A stretch of DNA of 64,000 nucleotides. Origin: a virus. The stretch's first letter is position 1; the number at the start of each line of letters is the position of its first letter. Of the stretch, positions 1-8,060 are shown piece by piece. A model generated the notes under the pieces. That model was given only the letters and a program-made list of their open reading frames with translations. It ran no database searches and was not told the DNA's origin. The stretch lies in IMG/VR virus record IMGVR_UViG_3300017613_000561, positions 28,448 to 92,447 of that record; one strand, 5' to 3'. The position numbers were made by a program, and so were the translations under genes.

Positions 1-1
1 T

Positions 2-892
2 TTGGCACACCACGCAGATAAAGCGGGAAAGTGCTGGCCTTCATTCAGGTATATCCAGAAAAGCACCGGTCTTAGTCGAAGCACTGTAGCCAGAGGTATT
101 TTGAAGCTAAAAAACTGGGGCTTTATAACCACTACGCCCCGATCCGGGAAGTGGGGCGGTCAAGTTTCCAGTCTGTACACCGTGCACATAAGTGCAGGAC
201 ATGTCACAGAAGATAGAAATTCCAAAGTCACTGTGACACCCACCCCATGTCAACATGACACCCCCCCCGTGTCACCACGACACCCCCATATATTATATAA
301 ATATAATATATTGAATAATAATGGGAACAGTAACAGTGAAGCGGGGAAAACCCCGCAGAAGAAGGAGCAGATTATGAAGATACCCCAAGGACAAAAGGCA
401 AAGGATATAATCACCTCTTGGGCAGGCAAAGGCCCGAAGCACGATTACGTTCCGCCTTCGGTAGGGAACAAGTTACAGAAGGTGTGGCACAGTTCTATAG
501 AAGAATACACGCACCCATGGACACAGGAGACCCTTGGAAAGGCCACGCACTTTGGAAAGACACTAGGGTTTGAGAAGGCCAAGGCTGTTATGGAATATGT
601 TTTGGTGCATTGGTTGGATTATTGCCAGAGGGTCAAGTCAGATGTAGGGCTGTATAAGGCCCCTGTAAAGCCTAGCGTTGGATTCCTGCTTAAGCATGCT
701 GAGGTAGCGGTGAACATGTTTGAAGGCAGCACAGGGCTTAACAGCCCCTCAGAAAAGGGGCCGCAACCAGATGTAATGCATGCTGACGGCACCAAAACGA
801 CTATTCCAAAGCCTAAGGCTGGGCTGGCAGGTTCTCTTGGGGGCACGATACCCACGGTTAAGACCGCGCACTTAAGTGCAGATGAGGAGTAA
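2..892 (+). CDS. O-like replication initiator (5' partial)
   Basis: Replication initiation protein with an N-terminal winged helix-turn-helix (about residues 8-60, including SRSTVARGILKLKNWGF). Such domains are typical of phage O-like and plasmid initiators that bind origin iterons and recruit the helicase. The reading frame is open from the window edge and the domain normally has residues before the first one seen, so the true start probably lies upstream. The DnaB-type helicase gene follows two genes later, the O-P/DnaB layout. The DNA coding for residues about 67-107 has unusual composition: inverted TGTCA/TGACA boxes, then a stretch of almost pure A/T, which may be the origin. The gene ends within a GCACTTAAGTGC palindrome. 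Fold confidence is good; the exact role is inferred from context. Confidence 0.7.
   Translation: MAHHADKAGKCWPSFRYIQKSTGLSRSTVARGILKLKNWGFITTTPRSGKWGGQVSSLYTVHISAGHVTEDRNSKVTVTPTPCQHDTPPVSPRHPHILYKYNILNNNGNSNSEAGKTPQKKEQIMKIPQGQKAKDIITSWAGKGPKHDYVPPSVGNKLQKVWHSSIEEYTHPWTQETLGKATHFGKTLGFEKAKAVMEYVLVHWLDYCQRVKSDVGLYKAPVKPSVGFLLKHAEVAVNMFEGSTGLNSPSEKGPQPDVMHADGTKTTIPKPKAGLAGSLGGTIPTVKTAHLSADEE
184..195. repeat. Palindrome variant GCACATAAGTGC
   Basis: One change from the phage-wide palindrome, inside the initiator gene just ahead of the TGTCA boxes. The GCAC/GTGC arms are intact. Confidence 0.45.
202..324. other. Candidate replication origin (boxes plus AT-rich tract)
   Basis: Within the initiator gene there are TGTCA at 202, 248 and 270 and TGACA at 234 and 256, plus CGACA at 278. 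Two pairs are arranged as inverted repeats. They are followed by an A/T tract at about 288-324. Iterons plus an unwinding region inside the initiator gene is the lambda O arrangement. The boxes are only 5 bp long, so this is a candidate only. Confidence 0.4.
868..879. repeat. Palindrome GCACTTAAGTGC
   Basis: Exact copy covering the last codons of the initiator gene. The ribosome-binding site of the next gene (GAGGAG) lies just downstream. Confidence 0.85.
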
Positions 893-895
893 ATT

Positions 896-1147
896 ATGGA
901 TCAGGAACACTCACAGATGGCTTTGCAAGCAGTATCCCACGCTGCTGAAATGGCTAGCTATGCCATACAGAATGCAGCGGCTTCTTATGACAGGTATTCG
1001 GTATTGATGCGCCCAAAATTGTATATTGACGGAGATCAATGGTGCGCCTTGTACGGAGACAATATACAGGATGGAGTCGCTGGCTTTGGGACCAGCCCCG
1101 CTAAGGCACTGGAAAACTTTGACAAAAATTTTATTGCTGCCCTATAG
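896..1147 (+). CDS. Conserved phage hypothetical protein (83 aa)
   Basis: Small soluble protein, three nucleotides after the initiator gene, with a good ribosome-binding site (GAGGAG). The N-terminal half is alanine-rich and helical; the C-terminal half has a DGDQWCALYGDNIQDGVAGFG segment, a pattern I recognise from many phage hypothetical proteins near replication genes. No catalytic motif is visible and no function is proposed. It is probably co-transcribed with the initiator and helicase. Confidence 0.65.
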   Translation: MDQEHSQMALQAVSHAAEMASYAIQNAAASYDRYSVLMRPKLYIDGDQWCALYGDNIQDGVAGFGTSPAKALENFDKNFIAAL

Positions 1148-1211
1148 CCCAAGGATAGCTAAGGAAGATATGACCGACTACAATGACGGTAAGGAGAATG
1201 AGGGTGAAACC

Positions 1212-1829
1212 ATGATGGCACAATCTGTACTCACAGCAGAAGATCGGAAGGCGATAGCTTTCCACCAAAAGAAGTACGCCAAGTATTATAAGCCGGGGAT
1301 ACTCCAGGTAGACCACCACCTAAGGCTTGTTGAGAGCATTACACAGTACGCTCGGCAGGCCAGTATTCCTGAGTATTTCATTTATCAGACCAAGCTGAGT
1401 GATTATTGCGGGGAGCATGAGATCAACTATGTTCGCAGGCTCCAGTTTTGGCCCGATGAAGGAATCGCGGGAATGGTGTATGTCGGTAGTGTACCGGGAA
1501 TGGAAGACCGGATGATGGCTATTGGCGGGGCAGTTACCAGAAACATGATCGGAGCCAAGATGTTGACTCTACAGGAGTTGATTGTTCTGTTGAAGAACGA
1601 TGATCCACCAGAAGAGACTGTGGTATTGATCCCGAACTTCTTCTTGGACGAGGGTTCCGGCGGGGGCATTCCGGGTTGGCAGATAGCTATGATCGTAGGG
1701 TGGTTGATGTCCAGGTTTTCGGGGGACAAGCAGACCATTCTTCATGTTTCCAACATGGCGGCATGTGCAGCCAAGTATGGAAAAGTGCTGACAAATCATA
1801 TATCTACGCATTACGTAGTCACTGAATAA
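1212..1829 (+). CDS. Hypothetical protein (205 aa)
   Basis: Not recognised. The frame is open much further upstream, but it would then overlap the preceding gene. ATG at 1212 has GAGGG seven bases upstream; ATG at 1170 with AAGGA is the alternative. The protein is mixed alpha/beta. A central basic segment mentions 'YVRRLQFWPDEG', followed by glycine-rich loops, and there is a hydrophobic WQIAMIVGWLM segment near residue 165 that is too isolated to call a membrane span. It sits between the initiator and the helicase, where a helicase loader would be expected, but no P-loop is present, so a loader role is only positional inference. Confidence 0.6.
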   Translation: MMAQSVLTAEDRKAIAFHQKKYAKYYKPGILQVDHHLRLVESITQYARQASIPEYFIYQTKLSDYCGEHEINYVRRLQFWPDEGIAGMVYVGSVPGMEDRMMAIGGAVTRNMIGAKMLTLQELIVLLKNDDPPEETVVLIPNFFLDEGSGGGIPGWQIAMIVGWLMSRFSGDKQTILHVSNMAACAAKYGKVLTNHISTHYVVTE

Positions 1830-1845
1830 CAATAAGGGGATCGTT

Positions 1846-3120
1846 ATGCCAGTAAGTCCTGGACGAGCATTGGTGTCTTCCATTCTTAAGGGGGATATCA
1901 ACCAGTTGCACCATTTAGGTATCAAAGAAGAGTTTTTACAGGAGGATGAAAAAGACGCACTGAATTATTTAACAGAACACGTTTACAAGTTTGGGGTAAT
2001 TCCAAACCTGGAGACTCTCCAGGAGCATGTGGATACCTTTGTGCCGGTGGTGGTGTCTGAGCCTGCGGAGTATTACATTGACCAGCTGAAGAACCGATAT
2101 TTTTATCGGACCATGAACACGGCTATGAAGCAGGCGCGGGCAGAGATGCAGGTGCTTAATCCTACGGACAACATGTTGGCCCCGATGGATCTGTTATCGG
2201 AGGCCATGCTTGCACTTAAGTTCATTGAGCATGAACGGGATCTGTTCGATTTTCGGGATGCCTATAGTGTAATCAAGGCAGCCTATGTGGAAGCCTCTAA
2301 GGGTGGGCATGAGAACAGCATCACACTGGGGTGGGATACGATAGATGTCATGTCAGGGGGGCTGGTGCCGGGAGACGTGGTGTCTTACATAGGCAGGCCT
2401 GGGTTGGGTAAGACCTGGAGCATACTGCACTCCATGCACCACGCATGGTGGAACGAAGGCAAGACAGCTTTGCTGCTATCCATGGAGATGATCCCCAAGA
2501 TCATTATGCAGCGCATGACAGCCATGCATACCCATACCGGTCTCACTGCCTTGAAATCTGCTGAGCTGACGACCAAGACCAAGAACAAGGTGTTCAATGA
2601 GATGAAGGCCATTAAGGGACATGACAAGCCCTGTTGGATAGTGGATGGGAATCTGACAGCTACAGTGGATGATCTGAAAATTTTATGTGCCCAGCTTAAG
2701 CCCGATGTTGTGTTTGTGGATGGGGCGTATATGTTGAGCCCTTCAATCGGTTATCACAGTAAGTGGGATAAGGTGACCAATACGGTGGAGGAGATAAAGA
2801 GAGACATAGCCACCAACCTCGGAACCGTAAGTGTGCTGTCTTATCAGTTCAACCGGGAGGCGGCTAAGAAGGCCAAGAAAGCAGCTGACGATATAGGGCT
2901 GGAGGACATTGGTTTGTCGGATGCTATAGGGCAGATAAGTACATTGGTGTTGGCCCTGCTGGATAATGAGTCCATTCAGACTGAGGTCAAAAGAAAGATG
3001 ACGATTATGAAGGGCAGGAATGGTGAGCGCGGGGAGTTTTTCATGAACTGGTGTTTCAAGACCATGGACTTTTCAGAGATCCTGCCGGAGGATATGCAGT
3101 CTAATCTGTCGTTCCTGTAA
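1846..3120 (+). CDS. dnaB: DnaB-type replicative helicase
   Basis: Superfamily 4 replicative helicase that unwinds the phage fork 5' to 3' as a hexameric ring. Walker A is GRPGLGKT at residues 183-190, Walker B is VVFVD at about 288-292, and the RecA-like ATPase core fills the C-terminal half. The N-terminal 140 residues are helical and match a primase/loader-interaction domain. At 424 aa it has normal DnaB length. The ribosome-binding site is AAGGGG upstream of ATG 1846. The start of the ATPase domain (GWDTIDVMSGGLVPGDV) is typical of the family. It pairs with the primase at 4958 and the SSB at 5970. The gene is followed by tandem decamers and a strong terminator, so it ends the first transcription unit. 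Confidence 0.9.
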   Translation: MPVSPGRALVSSILKGDINQLHHLGIKEEFLQEDEKDALNYLTEHVYKFGVIPNLETLQEHVDTFVPVVVSEPAEYYIDQLKNRYFYRTMNTAMKQARAEMQVLNPTDNMLAPMDLLSEAMLALKFIEHERDLFDFRDAYSVIKAAYVEASKGGHENSITLGWDTIDVMSGGLVPGDVVSYIGRPGLGKTWSILHSMHHAWWNEGKTALLLSMEMIPKIIMQRMTAMHTHTGLTALKSAELTTKTKNKVFNEMKAIKGHDKPCWIVDGNLTATVDDLKILCAQLKPDVVFVDGAYMLSPSIGYHSKWDKVTNTVEEIKRDIATNLGTVSVLSYQFNREAAKKAKKAADDIGLEDIGLSDAIGQISTLVLALLDNESIQTEVKRKMTIMKGRNGERGEFFMNWCFKTMDFSEILPEDMQSNLSFL

Positions 3121-3130
3121 TGTACCCCAT

Positions 3131-3180
3131 TGGACTCCAATAGACTCCAATGAACCCCAATAGACTCCAATGAGCAGCAA
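3131..3180. repeat. 10-bp tandem repeats
   Basis: Five head-to-tail decamers (TGGACTCCAA, TAGACTCCAA, TGAACCCCAA, TAGACTCCAA, TGAGCAGCAA) begin 10 bp after the helicase stop codon, with a weaker sixth unit before them. The helical-turn spacing suggests protein binding or an origin accessory site. They are non-coding. Confidence 0.65.
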
Positions 3181-3261
3181 AAAGGTGGACAGTTGTGGTT
3201 AGTTGTGTATACTTGTAGCTAGGTGTTGATCTTCCCTCCTGTTTTAAAAAAACAGCACCTT

Positions 3262-3299
3262 AAGGCTTCTGGAGCTGATCCCCTCCAGAGGCCTTTTTT
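3262..3299 (+). terminator. Rho-independent terminator after the helicase gene
   Basis: A 13-bp stem (3262-3274 with 3283-3295, one G-U pair), 8-nt loop and a T run to 3299. A second, A/T-rich hairpin (CTGTTTT/AAAACAG, about 3239-3255) lies just upstream. Confidence 0.9.
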
Positions 3300-3313
3300 C
3301 ATGTAAATAATAT

Positions 3314-3341
3314 TTGACAAACGTAGTACATTTGCTATAGT
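3314..3341 (+). promoter_or_regulatory. Phage promoter (TTTGACAAAC class)
   Basis: TTGACA at 3314-3319, 16-bp spacer and TATAGT at 3336-3341. It lies directly after the helicase terminator and drives the 44-aa gene and the DUF6011 gene. Confidence 0.85.
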
Positions 3342-3386
3342 TATTGTAAGTTACATATTTATTCCATCACAAGCTAGGAGCAGACG

Positions 3387-3521
3387 ATGCCTAACATGAT
3401 TCTGACAATCCCAAATGACAAGATTGGTGATGTTATTGCCCAATTAGTAATGAAGGGCCTGACATTTACAGCCACGACCAATGAAGATACCACCACTATT
3501 GAATTGACCGGTGGTTACTAG
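3387..3521 (+). CDS. Small protein (44 aa)
   Basis: Short gene right behind a phage promoter, with the leader motif GCTAGGAGC at 3373-3381 as its ribosome-binding site. The product begins MPNMILTIPND and ends in a TTIELTGGY strand. It looks like a compact beta/alpha peptide, with no signal or membrane segment. Function unknown. The good leader and conserved promoter make it likely to be translated. Confidence 0.65.
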   Translation: MPNMILTIPNDKIGDVIAQLVMKGLTFTATTNEDTTTIELTGGY

Positions 3522-3540
3522 GATCAAAAGCTAGGAGCAG

Positions 3541-4239
3541 ATGATGACTACACATAACGCACAATTAGTTGAAGAGTTTGTAACGATGATCCCTTCGATG
3601 CCTGGAAAGAATCAGGGCTTTGCAAAGTCCATGGCAGACCAGTTCAAGAAGAAGGGCTCACTGTCTGAAAAGCAGTGGTATTGGGTAGAGAAGCTGTTGA
3701 GAGAAGTGATCTCTCCGCCTGCCCCACCAGAGGCCGTACAGGTTGGAAAATTCTCCAAGGTGTACGAGTTGATGCACAAGGCCAAAGAAAATCTGAAATG
3801 GCCTAAGATGCGCCTGCAGATTGCAGACCCCAGTTACACCCCGTTGTTTGAAGACTCAGAGCCTGAGTACCTGCCGGTAGTGTTTGGTATGAGTGGCAAG
3901 AACTCCAAGCGTCCTGGTACCATCCATATGACAGATGGTGGACCCTTTGGCGACAACAGGTTTTTTGGTTGGATCGGTGAAGATGGTAGTTGGACCCAAC
4001 CACAGAACATGGATGACAAGGTAGCTGCTGGCCTACGGAGCCTGCTACACGCTTTAGCAGAAGATCCTATGAAGACCCTCAGCGAGTATGGTTCCATCAC
4101 TGGAAACTGCAGCTGCTGCGGATCAGGCCTTACCTCTGACAATTCAGTAGCCATGGGGATCGGCCCGGTATGTGCCAAAAATTACGGTCTACATGAGCAG
4201 TGGAAGAAAGCTGCCAAGACCATGGGCCTGAAAGTTTAG
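3541..4239 (+). CDS. DUF6011 zinc-motif protein
   Basis: 232-aa protein with a C-terminal cysteine motif (C190, C192, C193 and C211 in a NCSCCGSGL...GIGPVCAKNYG context), which matches the DUF6011 family found in phage and plasmid proteins. It probably binds one zinc. The N-terminal 70 residues are helical and the middle is a beta-rich region. The start is the first of two adjacent ATGs, preceded by GCTAGGAGC at 3530-3538, the second copy of that leader in this operon. Molecular role unknown; nucleic-acid binding is plausible because of the zinc motif and the replication context. Confidence 0.75.
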   Translation: MMTTHNAQLVEEFVTMIPSMPGKNQGFAKSMADQFKKKGSLSEKQWYWVEKLLREVISPPAPPEAVQVGKFSKVYELMHKAKENLKWPKMRLQIADPSYTPLFEDSEPEYLPVVFGMSGKNSKRPGTIHMTDGGPFGDNRFFGWIGEDGSWTQPQNMDDKVAAGLRSLLHALAEDPMKTLSEYGSITGNCSCCGSGLTSDNSVAMGIGPVCAKNYGLHEQWKKAAKTMGLKV

Positions 4240-4244
4240 TTATT

Positions 4245-4256
4245 GCACTTGAGTGC
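4245..4256. repeat. Palindrome variant GCACTTGAGTGC
   Basis: Lies in the 27-bp gap between the DUF6011 gene and the next start. The AGGAGG ribosome-binding site begins immediately after it. Confidence 0.7.
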
Positions 4257-4266
4257 AGGAGGGGAT

Positions 4267-4470
4267 ATGAATGCTTGGAGGAGTAGGTCAACGGGGCAAT
4301 GGTTGACGGTGGATCAGACCAGGACCCATGTTAAAACGCAGGACTCTTATCGTATGGTGGATGATATACATCAGGCTTATGTGGGGCGTATTCCGAACAG
4401 GGTTATGTCTGCCTACAATTTGATACCGGTGCTGGTGACTGTCACCCGCGCTGTTAAAATCATGGATTAA
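4267..4470 (+). CDS. Small basic protein (67 aa)
   Basis: Start chosen at ATG 4267 because AGGAGGGG lies just upstream, directly after a palindrome variant. The protein is arginine-rich at the N-terminus (MNAWRSRSTGQW) and has a hydrophobic C-terminal helix. Not recognised. It may be a small nucleic-acid-binding protein, but only charge supports that. Confidence 0.5.
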   Translation: MNAWRSRSTGQWLTVDQTRTHVKTQDSYRMVDDIHQAYVGRIPNRVMSAYNLIPVLVTVTRAVKIMD

Positions 4471-4485
4471 TCCCAGGAGAAAGAA

Positions 4486-4965
4486 ATGGCTGTAACGATT
4501 ATTAAGAAAGAAACCACAGAGCAGAAGAATGTTACTCACTCTGTAAAAGATGCGCTTATGCATGACCTGCAGGCAATGGTTCCAGACCTAGTGTTTGCAC
4601 TGGATAAGGTGGCGCTGTCCAAGGCTAATCTGAAGGTTCTGAATGCGAATCTGAAGAAGTTGGAGACCCCATTCCAGGAGCATGTAGCTGCGCTTGATAT
4701 GGAACCAGAACAGACTCTGGTAGTTGATAGCGATGAAACAAGTAGCTCTATTGAAGTGGGCAAGATACCCAAGAAGCGCACTGTAGAAGACAACGTAGCC
4801 ATCTTTAAACTGCTGAACGGTATCCAACCAGACTTAGCTTTTGAATTGATGGCGTTCAAGCTTACTGATTTGGACAAGTATTTGAACCCGAATCAGCTGG
4901 AGCTGGTATTGAATACCACGTATGTAGGTAAGCGTCCATTGAAGGCCCTGGATAAGAATGGATAA
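4486..4965 (+). CDS. Hypothetical protein upstream of primase (159 aa)
   Basis: Helical protein, N-terminal part rich in lysine and leucine heptads (about residues 20-65) that could form a short coiled coil, then an acidic linker and a second helical domain. Ribosome-binding site AGGAGAAAG. It overlaps the primase start by 8 nt, so the two are translationally coupled and may act together. No family recognised. Confidence 0.65.
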   Translation: MAVTIIKKETTEQKNVTHSVKDALMHDLQAMVPDLVFALDKVALSKANLKVLNANLKKLETPFQEHVAALDMEPEQTLVVDSDETSSSIEVGKIPKKRTVEDNVAIFKLLNGIQPDLAFELMAFKLTDLDKYLNPNQLELVLNTTYVGKRPLKALDKNG

Positions 4966-5899
4966 ACAAAAGATCCAGCTGTTGTTGGGGGCGTTGGGGA
5001 TAAAGGGGAGTCGGGTAGGTGACTGGATGCAAGCCAGCTGCCCGTTTGCCCCGTTCCGGCACAACAATGGGACAGATAATCATCCCAGCTGGGCCGTAAG
5101 TATTGCCGAGAACGGGGAAAGCCACCATGCCTGTTACAGCTGCCGGTCTCATGGGTCTATGTTTGAGTTGGTTATGGACCTTCGCAGGCTGTACAAGAAA
5201 AACGAAGTCCCGGCCGATGCAGATTGGAAGGCGGCGGTGGAGTTGTCTTTGGAAGACGGGGAGGATGCCTTAGTTGATGACTTTGATGATATGGAGACCA
5301 AGAAACCCACCCTTACCCTATTCCCAGAAGTATGGGTAAAAAGCTTCCTACCCGGCCACATGCATCCGTATCTGAAAGAACGTGGGATTCCACAGGGTAT
5401 AGCACATGAATTGGAGTTTAGGTATGACTCTGATAAGCAGAGGATCTGTCTGCCGTCCAGGGACAGGTGCGGCCGGTTGGTTGGGTTTTACGGTAGGGAT
5501 GTAACTGGGCTGTCTGACTTAAGGTATCTGACGTACAAGTACCAAGGGGGTTGGAACCCTCACCATTGGATTGGGGAAGACAAGGTGTCCTGGGACGACC
5601 CTGTGATTCTGACAGAAGGACCTATGGACTATGCCCGTGGGTATCTGACCACCAAGCAGATGTTGGCTTCAAACACCTCAGCTGTGACGTACAAGAAACT
5701 TGATAGGCTGAAAGATGCCCCTATGCTGATCACCATGTACGATCTGGGTACCGGTGGAGACAATGCCAGAAAGGAAATTACCAAGTGGTCCATGAAAAAC
5801 AAGGTGCCGCTGCTGAACCTGATTCCAGACACTGTGTACGGGGATTTGGGGGCGACCCCGCCAGAAAGATTCGCTGAGATGTTGGACTTAAATATTTGA
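4958..5899 (+). CDS. DnaG-type primase
   Basis: Synthesises RNA primers at the phage fork. The N-terminal zinc module has C28, H35, C59 and C62 (CHC2 pattern). The Toprim catalytic core has E220 in VILTEGPMDYARG and the second acidic motif at D262 and D269 (YDLGTGGDNA). At 313 aa it lacks the C-terminal helicase-binding domain of cellular DnaG, as is common for phage primases. Its start overlaps the preceding gene by 8 nt. The SSB promoter overlaps its last codons, so the transcription units are packed end to end. Confidence 0.88.
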   Translation: MDKQKIQLLLGALGIKGSRVGDWMQASCPFAPFRHNNGTDNHPSWAVSIAENGESHHACYSCRSHGSMFELVMDLRRLYKKNEVPADADWKAAVELSLEDGEDALVDDFDDMETKKPTLTLFPEVWVKSFLPGHMHPYLKERGIPQGIAHELEFRYDSDKQRICLPSRDRCGRLVGFYGRDVTGLSDLRYLTYKYQGGWNPHHWIGEDKVSWDDPVILTEGPMDYARGYLTTKQMLASNTSAVTYKKLDRLKDAPMLITMYDLGTGGDNARKEITKWSMKNKVPLLNLIPDTVYGDLGATPPERFAEMLDLNI

Positions 5900-5924
5900 C
5901 AAACGTCTATACATTTGTTAAAGT
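5896..5924 (+). promoter_or_regulatory. Phage promoter (TTTGACAAAC class)
   Basis: TTGACA at 5896-5901 overlaps the primase stop. The -10 is TAAAGT at 5919-5924, weaker than the class consensus. It drives the SSB gene. Confidence 0.75.
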
Positions 5925-5969
5925 ATTAATGTCCAGATGGACAAATAATGTATTCTCTAGGAGATACCA

Positions 5970-6683
5970 ATGGCTGTAAACAAGACGAAAAAAGATAAAC
6001 CCTCATGGATGAAAACTGGCAAGTCTGCCAAAGATACGATGCACAAGGAAGACGCAGCAGAACAGAAGCGGAAAGAAGAGCAGGGCAAGTTGTGGCGGTT
6101 CTGGATGCCAGAAGGCAATCAGACTTCAATCACTTTTCTTGATGGGCATTTGGACGATGATGGTGTCCTGGATATGCTCATGTACTACGAGCACCAAGTC
6201 TTCATGAATGGCCGGTGGACCAACTGGTTTGTGTGCACTGCGGAAGAAGAGCCCTGTCCTATTTGTGAGGGAGGCAATAATCGTTCTCTGGTAGGGGCGT
6301 TGACTGTAATCGACCATACGGAATTTACCACGAATAGTGGTGAGCATAAGAAGGACGTGCGTAGATTGTTTGTTCCTAAGCGTCAGACCATTAAGCAGTT
6401 GCAGATGATTGCTGCCAAACGTGGAGGGCTGGCAGGGGCCACCTTTGATGTGATGCGTACCGGGGATAAGTCTCCTGGGTGCGGTAGCGTTTTTGATTTC
6501 ACGGAGAAGAGAAGCTTTGCTGAACTCAAAAAGCTGTACCCTGAGGCCAAAGACGGTATCGCAAACTATGGGGAGGAGATCACGTACATGCCTGCCGATA
6601 AGTTGCGGGAACTGGGCTTTGGCTCTACTCCTGTTGGTGGTGAAGAAGCCAGTGATTCAGCCTCTTATGACGAGGATTTGTAA
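5970..6683 (+). CDS. Single-stranded DNA-binding protein
   Basis: Coats ssDNA at the fork and during recombination. It resembles phage gp32-like SSBs: a basic N-terminus, an OB-type core starting at the LWRFWMPEGNQTSITFLDG segment (about residues 41-59), a cysteine cluster C89, C96 and C99 (CPICEGG) that may bind zinc, and a very acidic C-terminal tail ending in DEDL, the usual protein-docking tail of SSBs. 237 aa. It has its own phage promoter and a ribosome-binding site CTAGGAGAT, which fits a need for high dosage. It sits between primase and helicase genes. No direct OB alignment could be run. Confidence 0.8.
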   Translation: MAVNKTKKDKPSWMKTGKSAKDTMHKEDAAEQKRKEEQGKLWRFWMPEGNQTSITFLDGHLDDDGVLDMLMYYEHQVFMNGRWTNWFVCTAEEEPCPICEGGNNRSLVGALTVIDHTEFTTNSGEHKKDVRRLFVPKRQTIKQLQMIAAKRGGLAGATFDVMRTGDKSPGCGSVFDFTEKRSFAELKKLYPEAKDGIANYGEEITYMPADKLRELGFGSTPVGGEEASDSASYDEDL

Positions 6684-6692
6684 GGCCTAACC

Positions 6693-6718
6693 GTGTGCCC
6701 CCTGTTATGGGGGCGCAC
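6693..6718 (+). terminator. Strong GC hairpin after the SSB gene
   Basis: A 10-bp stem (6693-6702 with 6709-6718) and loop TGTTAT, without a T run. It is better read as an mRNA 3' hairpin or attenuator than as a classic terminator. Its 3' arm shares GCAC with the palindrome at 6715. Confidence 0.6.
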
Positions 6719-6726
6719 TTAAGTGC
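6715..6726. repeat. Palindrome GCACTTAAGTGC
   Basis: Exact copy overlapping the 3' arm of the SSB-gene hairpin and followed at once by AAGGGA, the ribosome-binding site of the SF2 helicase. Confidence 0.9.
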
Positions 6727-6737
6727 AAGGGATCAGA

Positions 6738-8051
6738 ATGCTGCGAAAATATAATGAAATTCCTGTTATGACTCATGCAGGTGCAGTGTATGAGTACAAT
6801 GAGCAACTGGCAAAGAAGTTTACAGTGTTGTCCACTTATGATGATGAAGTGGAACTGTTTAAGATACATAAGACAGTTGGTGGCAAATCCTGGATTTGGT
6901 TACCTAGAGCCTGCTGCCCTTTGGGAGAAGATCGTAGGAATCTTGGTACGATAGTTGATTTTAAACTACATTTCAAACCCAGGAATAAGGAGCAAGCCAG
7001 GGTAGTAGCAGAAGCTTCGGATCTTTTGGCAGCAGAAGAAAGTTTTATAATCAGAGCACCAACCGGTTTTGGTAAGACGGCTATAACCATGCCTTTGATT
7101 GCTGCTGTGAGCCGTAAGACTCTGATAGTGGTTACTAAGGAAGATGTGAAGGTTCAGTGGAGAAGGGCTCTGAAACAGTTTTTGGGACTGTCTGACAATG
7201 ATATTGGGTACATCCAAGGTGATGTGTGTAGTGTTGCTGGTAAAAAGGTTGTTATCGCTATGATTCAATCTGTTTGTAAGCCTGGACGATATCCCAAAGG
7301 AACCTTTGATGCTTTTGGGCTTGTGATTCCAGATGAAGTACATAGGTTGGGAGCAGATAAATTTAGTCAGGTAGCATGGCAAGTACCGGCGCTGTTACGG
7401 TTGGGGTTGTCTGCTACCCCCAAGCGGCAAGATGGTAAGGATATAGTATTCAGGAGTCACATTGGTCCTGTGCGGGTAAAGACAGACTTGGTGCCTATGG
7501 TACCAAAGGTAATAGTGGTTAAGAGTAATTGGAAGCCACCTTATAAGATAAAGATTTCAGCTGGTAGGACCATGCATGTAAATAAGATGCTGGCACGGTG
7601 TAGGGACAGAAACAATATGATGGCTAATTTTATCCAGCAGGCTTATGAGAAGGGGCGTAACATCGTTTTCTTTTCAGATCTGCGGGACGGGCATTTGTTA
7701 CCTATGCAAGATCTGTTATTAATGCGAGGGATACCCGGTAAGGATATTGGGTTTTATGTGGGGGGATTAACGGAGCACCAGCAGGACGTAGCTAAGGCTA
7801 AAAGAGTAGTGTTGACGACTTATAAGATGTGTTCGGAGGCAACCGATGCTCCATGGTGGGACACAGGTGTTTTTGGAACACCTAAGTCAGACGTAACACA
7901 GATTGTAGGGCGGGTTATCAGGGAATACCCAGATAAGCCAACCCCGATCATATTTGATGTGGAGGATGTATCACTTCCACTGTTTAAGGCCTACGCTAAA
8001 AAACGATTAGGTTTCTATCATAAGCTGGGAGCTGAGGTTGTCTTTCGCTAG
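6738..8051 (+). CDS. SF2 DNA/RNA helicase (UvsW-like)
   Basis: ATP-dependent helicase of superfamily 2, likely acting in recombination or fork remodelling. Walker A is APTGFGKT at residues 107-114, motif II is DEVH at 199-202 and motif III is SAT at 225-227. A conserved motif VI region (QIVGRVIREYPDK) occurs near residue 400. The order is that of UvsW/RadD-type proteins. 437 aa. The start is ATG 6738, preceded by AAGGGA. An in-frame upstream start would fall inside the palindrome and is unlikely. Confidence 0.88.
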   Translation: MLRKYNEIPVMTHAGAVYEYNEQLAKKFTVLSTYDDEVELFKIHKTVGGKSWIWLPRACCPLGEDRRNLGTIVDFKLHFKPRNKEQARVVAEASDLLAAEESFIIRAPTGFGKTAITMPLIAAVSRKTLIVVTKEDVKVQWRRALKQFLGLSDNDIGYIQGDVCSVAGKKVVIAMIQSVCKPGRYPKGTFDAFGLVIPDEVHRLGADKFSQVAWQVPALLRLGLSATPKRQDGKDIVFRSHIGPVRVKTDLVPMVPKVIVVKSNWKPPYKIKISAGRTMHVNKMLARCRDRNNMMANFIQQAYEKGRNIVFFSDLRDGHLLPMQDLLLMRGIPGKDIGFYVGGLTEHQQDVAKAKRVVLTTYKMCSEATDAPWWDTGVFGTPKSDVTQIVGRVIREYPDKPTPIIFDVEDVSLPLFKAYAKKRLGFYHKLGAEVVFR

Positions 8052-8060
8052 GAGTAATTT

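Noticed and set aside
1026-1211. Long 5' extension of the gene ending at 1829
   Set aside because: It would overlap the preceding gene by over 100 nt and has no ribosome-binding site; starts at 1212 or 1170 are better.
3131-3180. CRISPR array
   Set aside because: Units are 10 bp without spacers; no cas genes occur. The Cas4-like nuclease at 10543 is part of a recombination module.
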